DNA of 64,000 nucleotides from Mesorhabditis belari (Eukaryota; Nematoda; Chromadorea; Rhabditida; Rhabditidae): NCBI GenBank assembly GCA_958450365.1, contig CAUEEP010000732.1, positions 2,418,001 to 2,482,000 of the forward strand, read 5' to 3'. Shown piece by piece: positions 1 to 11,900 of this stretch (position 1 is its first letter; each line of letters starts with the position of its first letter). The notes under the pieces were generated by a model. It saw only the letters and a program-made list of their open reading frames with translations, ran no database searches and was not told where the DNA came from. The position numbers and the translations under genes were made by a program.

Positions 1-489
1 ATCTCTAGTTTAAGAATCGCTACGAAATCGAAATCGAATCAAAAATCTCTTTCAAAACTTCAAATTTCTCAATCCATTCATCAGAATTCCCTAATCCTTT
101 CATCAACAATGAGTCAACAATGAGTTTGAGCAAAAATCTACTGTATGATTCAATGGATGAGTCACAAAAGTTCACAAAGTTTTCCTACTGTACTATCTTT
201 GCTCAATCTTATGAAAGGGATTTTATATTGAAGTGTGTGTAAGTGTTGAAGAGAAAGTGGAGGAAATCTTGGCACTTTGTGAGCAAATATTTCTTAGTGG
301 GGTGGGGGTTGAAGTGAGGATTTAGTTGGGTGAATGGAAATGCGGGAATGGGGGAATGGGCGGGGTTTTGACCAAAGGGTTCCTCCAATCGACCCCTTTT
401 TCCTTTTTCTTTCTTTCATTTTGCCCATAAACTTTTCCCAATCAATAGTAAATGTTTATTTTAACTTATTTTTTTGATATTTTCTTTGA

Positions 490-735
490 TTGGATGGCTT
501 GGGATGGCTTGGGATGGCTTTTGGATGGCTTTGAATGGCTTGGGATGGCTTGGGATGGCTTTGAATGACTTTTGGATGGCTTTGGATGGCTTGGGATGGC
601 TTGGGATGGCTTTGAATGTCTTTTGGATGGCTTTGGATGGCTTTGGATGGCTTTGGATGGTTTGGGATGGCTTGGGATGGCTTTGAATGACTTTTGGATG
701 GCTTTGGATGGCTTTGGATGGCTTTTGGATGATCT
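490..735. repeat. Minisatellite, 10-11 bp (GGGATGGCTT/TTTGGATGGC)
   Basis: About 23 units. The frames seen on both strands are by-products of the repeat. The region 1-485 and the interval 740-1650 hold no feature I can support. Confidence 0.85.
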
Positions 736-1656
736 TGGAGCTGGTACTTGACCAAGTACTGGATTTATGACAGGATTATGCGCATGCTAGATCAGCAGGC
801 CAGAGATTTCTATTACCATTGTAGAATATTAAGAATATTAAGAGAATATCCAAAATGCTACTTGTTATTTATCTGTTCAAATTCAAAATGTATACAATTT
901 TTCTTAAAATGCTGAGCTCTGCAAATGCCAGGGTTATCGGCAATGCTAATCTTCTTCTGTCTTCTGTCCAATTAATATCCAAATTTTCTATTCCATATTT
1001 ATTTCTATTTAATCTTATTCTATAAAACTTAGTTTCAGAAATATATCCCTCAAATATTTCCTCAAAATCTTAATCGAAAATATTGTTGTTGTAAACGAGA
1101 AATCGTTTTCCCTTGGCTCAGAATTGAATTGATTTGATGGAAAGGGATGATGAGAAGAAAGCAAAAAGAAAAAAGATATTTTGATTCATTGAAATGACTC
1201 CTCACTTGCTCACATCCTAACAGATGACTCAACGAAAGCTATTTGTGATATTTTTGGAGAAATGGGAGCGCATCGATTTGGACCTTTGATAAGGAAAGCC
1301 CGAGGGGGAAAGAGAGGGAAAGCAAAAAGAAGCAAATGAAGAACAGTACTATATTTTTTGAGCTCTAAACTTTAAACTTTCAGATCATTTTTGATACTTT
1401 AACTTTCCATTGAACACTTTTGAATCTTTTGAATTGAAATAGTTTGATCGATCGAATAGTAGAAAGCTCATTCACTCAGCATCAAAAATGCAACATCAAG
1501 AATGCTAACAAAGCCAAAAGTCATTCATTCATTCATTCATTCTCGATTTCTTTTAAACGACTTTCTTATATCTCTAAAATTTGATAATATTTTTCTTTCT
1601 ATTAGAGATTTTTTTCCGATTTATGCAATAGGAAATAGGGAAAATTCATTTCTCGT

Positions 1657-1940
1657 TAAGGAAAGCTGTTAAGGAAAGCTGTTAAGGAAACCTGTTAAGG
1701 AAAGCTGTTAAGAAAAGCTGTTAAGGAAACCTGTTAAGGAAACCTGTTAAAGATAGCTGTTAAGGAAAGCTGTTAAGAAAAGCTGTTAAGGAAAGCTGTT
1801 AAGGAAAGCTGTTAAGGAAAGCTGTTAAGGAAAGCTGTTAAGAAAAGCTGTTAAGGAAAGCTGTTAAGGAAAGCTGTTAAGGAAAGCTGTTAAGGAAAGC
1901 TGTTAAGGAAAGCTGTTAGGGAAACCTGTTAAGGAAACCA
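1657..1940. repeat. Minisatellite, 13 bp (AAGGAAAGCTGTT)
   Basis: About 21 units with AAGAAAAGC and AAACC variants. Confidence 0.9.
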
Positions 1941-2254
1941 GAGCACAAAAAAAAGCTAGAAAACTTTTGAAAAGGAAATGTTTTTGGTAAGATTTGCTGA
2001 ATAGTTTCAATCAATATCTAGAAAGCTCTATAGATCCATATGGGCTTAAAAAATATCCAGCATTTATCCAGCAAACAGCTAAGCCTCATTAGGGAATGTC
2101 GCAAAGTGCCTTTCAAAACGAGATCAACTCCATTTTATACAATCGACTACGCTGATTCCAAATTCGTTTTCAGTTTTTATCTTTGAGGCCTGTAACTCGA
2201 GATATTTTAGTTACAAGTTTTAAGCCTTCTTACTTGAGTTCTTTTTTAGCAACG

Positions 2255-2350
2255 GAGCTAGCTAGCGACGTGGTGCGCCAAAGCTTTCGATTACGGGTCC
2301 ATAGCTTTCCATTACGGTTCCAAAGCATTCTGGTTCGATCCCCAGTTAGC
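2255..2350 (+). repeat. tRNA-like module (degenerate)
   Basis: A T-arm/B-box match GGTTCGATCCC occurs at 2332-2342 behind weakly tRNA-like sequence. No acceptor stem pairing is visible. Probably a tRNA-derived repeat. Confidence 0.3.
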
Positions 2351-2931
2351 TCTTTCTTCAACAAAAGATCTCTAGTGCTAGGGTTGTTACAGAAACAATT
2401 TTACAAACCAAAAAATGAACCAAGGTTCTTGCCTAGCTTTTGATCTGAGTTTAAAACCTTAGCTCCAGGCCTGGATCTGTCTGGACCTGTCTGGACCTGG
2501 ACCAGGCCTGGATCTGTCTGGACCTAGGCCAGGCCTGTCTTATCAAACAATGTCCTATCTAGATCGTTTAGCTGAATATTCTTTACAAATAACATCCCTT
2601 TATTCTTCCTTCAATTCAATTTCATTCCACTGAATATTTAAACGAGTCAAATAGCCAAAAAGGGCATTGTTTGCCTCTCAAAAGAGGAGACTCAGGTGCG
2701 CTATCGTTGCGCGGATCGCTTGGGTAAATTTCGTCCTCAATTTCTTCTTTTTTTTTCCAGAGAAAGATCAAAAAGAATTCTCAATTTTCTTCTTTTTTCT
2801 CTCTTTTCTATCGATCTATCTTGTTGTGGTGGCTCACATAAAAGCTCCGCCCATTTTTCCCCTCAAAAGATCCGATCACTTTCGATCAGAGTTTTCCTCT
2901 AGTTCTTCCACGAAATTTGCTCATTTTCTTT

Positions 2932-5900
2932 ATGAATTTCTTCAAGGGCCAATCGAACACACTGAATTCACTCCGGGACATTCGTGAACGGGACTATCCG
3001 CTCCCACAAACAACTCCGAAGACTCACCTAGTGCAAGAGTGAGTTAAACTTTAGAATAAACTTCTCAAAGCAATTCAAACATAGACAAAAACCGAGTTTT
3101 TCTTTAGTTCTTTAGTTCTTCTTTCTCAAGCATACAGCTCTGAATCACTTTAATCTATCTTTCGATCTCTAATCTATCAATCTATCAGTATGGTAGCTCG
3201 ATTCCAATGAGTCACCCAAAGATTTCATCAAAGTTTTCCTATTGACGTCAACCAAAATAGATCGAAAAGATTAGATGAAAGAGAAGTCTTCGTTTTCACC
3301 TGTTTCCAAAGAATTGGTTTTTTGGAACTTGAAACTTATTTGGATGGATAGTTAGACGCGTTGGTCCTTTATGGCTAGAAATGCAAAAGGTTGGTGCTGG
3401 GATTCGAACCCAGCCACCTGTCGCTTACCTTTCGCTTATCAGATGAGCACTTTACCTATGAGCTAGGCCCAGGCATGCCTCGCATGCCAAAATAGGGCCC
3501 TTAATTCATGGTTGAGTTCTTTCTTTACAAAGGGTCTTCCCGGGTCAAGCTAGAAGCCAAATTCTAGATCTGGCTGCTTGGCTCTTGGCTGGCTTGGCCT
3601 GGTTTTGCTTTGACTCTAGAACCCTAGAGCCCTAGAGCCCTAGAGTCCTAGAAACCTAGAGCCCTAGAACCCTAGAACCCTAGAGTCCTAGAAACCTAGA
3701 GCTCTAGAACCCTAGAAACCTAGAGCCCTAGAACCCTAGAGTCCTGGAAACCTAGAGCCCTAGAACCCTAGAAACCTCGAACCCTAGGACATCTCTGGAA
3801 TTGCTGAAAACTTTTGATAGCCACTTTTGATAGCCTTTGGTTCAATTCCTGGCCTGAGAATAGCTGAGGTCTGTTAAAAATTATCTTTATACAAGCTTTG
3901 ACTTGTTAATGTTTTTTTGAATCGATAAGTGTATGCTTTTGTGGTGAAAGGGAAGGGGGAGAGGGGTGTCCGGGCATCTGGCCTTCTCCCCGCTCATCGC
4001 TCATCTTTCATCATCACTTGCCAGTCCAAGAACAAAAGCATCTTTCCCCAAATCGACACTGATGATCCCTTTATTCTCCCCACACTTATTTTTTATTTCT
4101 TTTACTTAAAAATTGTCTAATCTTTAAGGTTTCTCTGTAAAAAAGATGTCATTTTGTGTTTTAGATTTGTCGAAAATTAAAAGTGTTGGCTTTAACGAAT
4201 GGTTTTAACTCAAATCAACTTTAAACTATCTTTTATCTTTAAGAATCTTTTATTTTTAAGCTTTAAATCTTTTAAGCTCTTTAAATAGGGATCTAAAAGC
4301 TTTTAAAAAAGTAGATAACTTTATCTAGAGACAAAGTACCTTTTCTAGAGTCTCTCTATCTCATCTACTGTACTATTGTAATGTAATTTGTATGTACTAT
4401 TTATGTACTATCTATGTACTATGCATGTACTATGTAATTTATCTAAACAAAATCCTTTTTCTAGAGTCTCTCCATCTCATCTTCACTCATCTCCTTCGAA
4501 ATCTCCATCCTCACAAATGGCCTTCAACCATGTGGATGTTGAGACAATTCTTGAGGATTATGCATGGGCTCAATTCAAGGACGTTCAGGTAAAAAAAAAG
4601 ATCTATTTCTCTTTGGAGATGATAAAGAAAGATTTCTGGAGAAGAATTTCTGGAGAAGAATTGAAGAATTGAACCATTCATTTCTTTCCTTTAAGATGAT
4701 TTAACCACTGATCTATCTAGTATCTTTATGATAGAGGACAAAGGAAATACTTTTTAGAGTCTTCGCAAGACGCGACTTGAAGATTTTAAGGGAATCGAGA
4801 AGGACGATGTGGAATTTGTTGTGGTTTGTTTTTGAGGAGAAACCTTTAAAAGGAAAACCTGAAGCTAGACAAGAATAATGAGATGATCTTGAATCAATCA
4901 AGCAGTCCAGTTGTTCAAGGGCTATGGATCAATGGATCAATTGAAGAACACATGTTTGGGGGAATGGGACTTGATTTTAACAGCTTGTTGTCAAAGAATG
5001 AATGAACTTTCTTGCTTTCTTGCTATCTTTTAGAAACAATCCAAGCTCATAGCTAGCTTTGTGTTTTGAAGCTTTCAAAGCAAGTTGAAACCATTGAAAC
5101 CATTGAAACTGAAGCTTTTAAAATCTTGAGCTCTAGAAAACTTGGAAAGCTTGAAGTTCAGCAAACTTGAAGCTTGAAGCAAACAAAGCTTGAAGTTCTT
5201 CAAAGTTACAGGAACATTACTTTTGCTAATTTGTGACTTGTTTTTCATTCTATAAGATTTGAGCTTAATACTTAAGTAGATCGATTTGAATTCCAGAACA
5301 CTCTCTTTCTAAGCCTCCCCCATTAGCATAAGTAATTCGATCTATGCGCTCATTCCATCCCGCATTATGCCCACATTATGCCCACATTATATGGGGCGTC
5401 AATTGGTTAGAGAAGAGACTAAAAGAAAATGGATTCTTGGGGGATTTCGAGTGCGCAAAGTGTGTGTGTGTGTGTTGAGGCCTCTGTTTGTCGTCCTGTC
5501 AACACTCCCAACGACTCGAAATAGGAAAGGAATGAGAGCTGGGGGAAATGGGATTTCTTTTGGCAATAAGCGACAAACAGGTGGCAATAGTTGAGGCGCT
5601 GTTGTGGCGTCGATTAGTTTGCGGCAATAAACAGATGGAATTCTCGTGGAACTAGAGCTAAAAAAGTTTTGTCTCATTTCTAAACAGTAAATCAGGTTAT
5701 TTACTAGTTAAAAAGCTTTTCCACTAAATACTTTTCGTACTTTCGTAAGTTCGTTAAAAAAAATAACAAATTCACGAATTAACCTATGAGTTTGTACAAA
5801 GACTAAACTAGCTTTTTATTTAAGAATTCCAGTTTGAAAATAAATCTATAGAAATCTATAGAATCTATTAGTTGAAAGCTTTCAAAGAACGGAATTCCTA

Positions 5901-8900
5901 TTGGACTATATTCCTATTGGAGTCACTCAGAAACTTGAGCTTTTTAAAGCATGAAAGCTCTTGAGTAGCTTTATCTAGACTTCGCTAAGCTTTGTCTTGA
6001 GTAGCTTTGTCTAGATTGCCTTAAGCCGCTTTGTCTAGACTGCCTTAAGCTTTGCCTTGAGTAGCTTTGTCTTAAGCCGCTTTGTCTAGACTGCCTTAAG
6101 CTTTGTCTTAAGCCGCTTTGTCTAGATTGCCTTAAGCTTTGCCTTGAGTAGCTTCCTCTAGACTGCCTTAAGCTTTGCTTTCAATAGCCTTGCTTAAATT
6201 TTCTGATCAGACTGGATTACGATAGAAAATATAAAAAAACTACTACCAATGCTAGAACATTCAGCTAATCTGTGATTTCTATTTGGCTACCGCTAGCAGC
6301 TACAAACTACCGCTAAGCAAGCTGATTGTTAGTAGCTTTGATAGCCATTAGTCTAAACCACTGCCAAATCTACACTTTTTCTCCCAAAGACATTACATTT
6401 CTTAACCAAAAATCGTCTATCAATATTTCGAAGATCTTTCCACCCGCTCACCTTCCGATTAATCCTATTTGAACGGGGCCTTTGAACATGAAAGGAAAAA
6501 AGGGGAAGAGGTGAGTGTTTAGACCGATCTCTTTCCTCGGTTCTCTCCCAATTTATTCGTGTCGAACCTATGCATTGATTCATTTGCAAACAGTAATGTG
6601 CAAGGGATTTGTTGACTTTCAAGACTTCAAGATGAGACTAATAAAAGTTTAGATTTAGAAGTTGAACCTAAAGCTTTTTAGTGGTCTCAAAGTCGAATGT
6701 AAAGCAAAAATTTGCTTTATCTCAAATTTAAATGATAATTGAATACATTGCTGATGCTTTTAAATGCTTTTAAATGCTTTTTACATGCTTTTAAATGCTT
6801 TTAAATGCTTTTAAATGCTTTTAAATGCTTTTAAATGCTTTTAAATGCTTTTAAATGCTTTTAAATGCTTTTAAATGCTTTTAAATGCTTTTAAATGCTT
6901 TTAAATGCTTTTAAATGCTTTTAAATGCTTTTAAATGCTTTTAAATGCTTTTAAATGCTTTTAAATACAATATTGAATATTGAATCTTATTGAAAGAGAT
7001 CATATTGAATATATTAAATATTGAGATATTGAATCTTAAAGTATTTTTTAAGTGATATTCAAGTCAAATAAAAATTGAAAACTTCATATGACTATTTTTA
7101 TCGAAATTGATTGCTTTATAGAGTGAATTCATTTAAGCTTTCCCCTTTTCGCATTTCGATTTTCTATAGTTCTATAGAATCGAATTGAAAACACATTGAA
7201 TAGATCGAAGCGCGGAAGATGAGTCACACCATTCAACAAAAGTTTGGGGAAAGGGGAATGAGTGCCACTTTGCTCCAGCATTACTGGATTGTTACTCAAT
7301 CGCTTTAATCGCTTAGTAGGGGAGGAAATGGGGGATTTGTTTGTTTGTTTGTTTGTTGAAAGATTTCACAAGTAAACAATGTAACTTTTCTCAGAGAAAG
7401 CTCATCAATTAAAGTGTTTAGATAAAAATCACAAGAAAAAATGACGTAAATTAAGATTTTTGAAATGTAAACTGTAAGTTTTGTAAGTCACAGGGCACAA
7501 ATTAGCAAAAGTAATGTTCCAGTAACTTTAGCAAACTTGCAAAGCTTGAAGTTTTGAGCTTGAGTTCAAGCTTTTGAAAGCTTCAGTTCAAGATTTTGAA
7601 AGCTTCAGTTTCAATGGTTTCAATTTGCTTTCAAAACTTCAAAACAAAAAGCCAGCTATGAGCTTGGATTGTTCTAAAGGATAGCAAGAAAGCAAGAAAG
7701 CAAGAAAGTTCATTCATTCTTTGACAACAAACTGTTAAAATCTAGTCCCAGTTCCCCAAACATGTGTTCTTCAATTGATCCATTGATCTATAGCCCTAAA
7801 CTCAAGCTTTTTTTTTAAGTTTATGAAGTAAAAGATAGGAAAATTTGGATTTGTGTGGAGAAAAGTGTAAAATGTGCAAATATTATTAGCTATCGCATAG
7901 ATATTATTAGCTAAGTTCTTTAAAAAAGGACAAAAGGAGCATAACTGTTCGCTAGTCATCAGGAATGTCCGAATCCGGATCCGGATCTCTACACAAACAT
8001 ATAAAGGACGAAACGACGACTATGCGACACTCCAATAGACAGCTCATAGTACTGTCGCGTAGTCATCTTTTTGTTCTTTTTGTGCTTGCGTAGTGCGGAA
8101 ATTTATGCTTGCGTAGAAGACGGAAATCTCTGCTTTGCAAGTGGTTGAACAATCCTTTCTTCAGCTTCAACTAAGTTCTTATCTAATTCTAGAACTTCAA
8201 AAGTTTAGAACAAAATCGAAATCTAGATGCTGACACTTTTGTCGACTTTTTCTTTTCTGTTGAGTAGAATTGAAAACGGGGAAAGGGTGGGAAGAGGCTG
8301 AAAGATGATACACCACCCCGCCAAGAACACTTACAACCACTATATAACGGGATATTGATTTGGGGAAAGGAAATTCTTAGCTTAACAGCTTCTTAGCTTA
8401 ACAAGTAAATGACAAAGAATCCAAAGCATGTAATCCAAAGTATTCAATCCAAAGCATGCAATTCAAAGCATGTAATTCAAAGCATGCAATTCAAAGCATG
8501 CAATTCAAAGCATGCAATTCAAAGCATGCAATTCAAACCTTTCAAAACTTAAGCTATCTTCAAAACCTATCTTCAAGGAAAATCTTCGCTTGTTGTGAAA
8601 ATTTTGACTTATCCCGTTAAGTCTATCATTTCAGTTTACCCAGCAAGTGTCCAGGGGAGAGGCAATTATGTGAATGGATGCATTAGTGAGGGAAAAGAGA
8701 TAGGCCAATGGTGAATCCCTTGAGGATCAACTAGGATAGAAAAGGAAAGAGAATGGGCCATTTCGGGGGGAGAATCGACTCCCTTTCCCTCCTTTCAAAT
8801 GACCATCAGTGCAAGGGGGGATCTGAGAATTAGGTTTGCACTTTTCTTTAAGGAAATGTTATTGCATTGGTCAAAAAAAAAATTGGGAAACCAGTTGTAC

Positions 8901-11900
8901 AAGGTTGTACGATCAAATAATCTCAATCTGAATCGAAATCTAATCCATTCATAAGACAAATGTTATTGAATAACCTTACGACTTAAAGAATACATTTAGA
9001 TTTATTCAAACGAATAATGTGATAAATAATACACAAGCGCAATTCCTAAAGAACAAGAACAAGCAAAAAAAGGATCAAAAAAAAAAGAACGTATAATCTA
9101 GCCAGTGGGGTTGAATCGACCGGCTCCCGAATAACTAGGAAAAGGCATGAACTTACTGTGGCCTTTCGCTATGAAACCGACTCCATCTTATAGATTCAAC
9201 TATGGGGATTCCGAATCTGCTCTTAGTTTTTGCAGAGGACTTCGGAAACGTGAGATATTCAGCATACAAGATTTTTTTTCTATAAAAGGCATCTTTTCCA
9301 TCTGCTAAATGGATAGCGGGCTAGAATGGTGGCCGAATGGATAGCAGGCTAGAATGCAAGACAACCTATGCACTTTTTGCCGTAGATTCGACTCCCCTTG
9401 ACGATTTCCTGTCGAACTCAACCTAAAAATCAAGGGAAAGTACCCGTCTTGAACTCCAGGCTCCACTCGGCCATCAGTCCGCATTTAGCAGTTGAGAAAG
9501 ATGTCTTTTATAGGGATGCCAAAATCTTGTATGCTAAATATCTCGCGTTTCCGAAGTCCTCTGCAAAAACTAAGAGCAGATTCGGAATCTCCATAGTCAA
9601 ATCTATAAGATGGAGTCGTTTCCATAGCGTTCACAGTAAGTTCATGCCTTTCCCTAGTAAGGTACAGGGTTCTTAGTGAGTCGGCCATGGCGACTATGAC
9701 GATCTTACATTGAAAATGGCTTTTAGAACCGGAAAAACCTCGTCGTCGTCCATGAGGATCCAGAGTATGTGAATTTCCTTCCATCCGGCGCTAAACCTTT
9801 CACCCTCTTCAAATCGATCTTCACGAATAACACGAATCGACCACAAGAGTATTCGTTTAAGGTAAAGATTTGAAGTTTAGCTGAATATCTTTTATCTAGA
9901 CTGAGCGAACCACTGAATCTTTGTGCGCTGTGGCTAGAGAGCAGGGATACACGATTGGAGCTGAGGCTGAGTTGACTCTGAAGACACCATGTGGGTTTTG
10001 AAGTGCTATTTTTAGTACAATTACTATTGTAACTTTAATAATTAGACTTTGATTTATCCATCTTTTAGATAAATAGATTCATTTTATAAAATAAGAATAT
10101 CTGTTTTCGCAAAAGAATCCCGGTATTAAATTGTTTGACTTTGAGTGTACTTTGTGCTCTAGACATACCATTTCTGGCTCATTGAATTCTTCATAATTCT
10201 TTTATTCCATTGATATAGTCATTCCTTTGAGAAAGTGAAGAATTGAGTGCACCAGAAGGAGTATGTTTAGTCAAATTTGAGCTAAAAGTACACCCAAAAG
10301 TACCAAAAGTGACTTGAAGAGTACTTTGCTCAAAAATGACTAAACACATCCTCTCTGGCGCACTGAATTCTTCATTTTCTCGATGGAATCAAGATATTGG
10401 TATGAGAAAATGAAAGAACTAGCGAGCTAGAAGAGGTTTGTTTACATTTTTGGCACAGAGTACATGAAAAGTTGAAGACCTTGATTCTAGGATTCTTTCA
10501 ATGCCCGACCTTCATCTCAAATTTTGTTCTCAAATCAATCGGCGCTACTTGATGCCTCTTTTCTTTCAAAGTCCTTTCAAAGTACCACCTGAGTCTTTCT
10601 ATTCTTTTGATTCATCTCTTCTTTTCATCTTTTCCCTCCTTAACCTTCCCCTCAATTGATCTCCAGCTGTGGAGTAAAGGAAAGAAAGGAAAGGAAAGGA
10701 AAGGAAAGGAAAGGAAAGGAGAAGGAAAGGAAAGGAAAGACAGTTTTGCCGGGAAGATTTTGTCAAGAATATGGAATACCAATGGGAACTTTTGAATAAA
10801 AGACGAAAAAGTTCTTCTTACTTTTTCTAGTTTCTAAAAGAAAATTCTTCTTATTTTTTCTAGTTCTAGTTCATTTTCTCTTCTTTCTAAAAAGAACTCT
10901 AACAACTCTTTTCTAAAAAGTTGATCGATAGACTTGGTTCTTTTCTTTTCCAGTAACAATTATGGGTATTCGGAGGGGAAACTCAGAGAAAAGAAGAAAA
11001 GATTTATGCGTTTTCGTTGAGTTCGATTCGCAATTTGCTCGGGAATCGGAGAATTTGCTAAAAAAAGAAAAAAATAGGATAAAGCTAAAGCTAAAGGCTA
11101 AAGCTAAAGGCTAAAGCTAAAGGCTAAAGCTAAAGGCTAAAGCTAAAGGCTAAAGAAAAACAAAGTGAAATTCTAGGTGAAATTGCTGAGTTGAAAGCCG
11201 GATTCAAGCACGAGATGCACTTTAATAACTTGAATGAAAACGCGATCACTGAAACGCTCGCCTGGGCTGTGGATAGTAATGTTTCGGTAAGAAATCGAAA
11301 TCGAAAAAAAGTATTGAAAAATGTGCATAAAATAAAGCACGAGATGCATAAAACACAACTCTATTAACTCTAAAGCAAGCAGTGTATAAAATTCCATCCT
11401 ATTATTCATCTATTACATCTATTGCAAACAGTTTTTTTATAAAAGTAAGGAAATTTTGACGAGAGAGAGGGACTAGAGCTTGGGGGACAAAAATGAAATA
11501 AGATCGGTAGTCTAGCAGACAATCCACTAGTCCACAAGGTATTATTTCATTTGAGGTGCCACCCGGCTACCAAACAGAAGCCTCGATCATCATTGAGGAG
11601 ATGAACTATCGTGGCTCGTACACAGTGATGTCTCGACTATCCGGAAATGTTTTGATCTCAATTAGAAGGTGGGTTACAAAGTTTAGAATATTCTAGAATG
11701 TTTCCTTTTCATTTATACATTTTCTAAAAGGTATTAATCGTAATTAAACCAATCACTCATTAACGTACGTACGTAATTAAACCAACCAGCCAACCACCAA
11801 CCAACATTAAACCAACCAGCCAACCACCAACCAACATTAAACCAACCAGCCAACCACCAATCAACATTAAACCAACCACTGATTGGTTTCCAATCAATCA

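Larger units (their letters stand above)
4917..7792. repeat. Widely spaced inverted repeat inside a 4.9-kb intron
   Basis: 4917-5236 and 7492-7792 are reverse complements with scattered differences (for example TGGATCAATTGAAGAACACA against TGTGTTCTTCAATTGATCCA). They enclose about 2.25 kb, including the 5965-6185 and 6750-6966 tandem arrays. It could be the paired termini of a decayed transposon or an inverted duplication. Confidence 0.6.

Noticed and set aside
8618..8690. TTTCAG-preceded segment YPASVQGRGNYVNGCI
   Set aside because: Its phases do not fit between the flanking exons (4758-4823 and 9727-9861) of the first gene, which are phase 0 on both sides.
9398..9784. Overlapping frames of 92 and 99 codons
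   Set aside because: They run across the arms of a foldback element; only the splice-bounded exon at 9727-9861 is supported.
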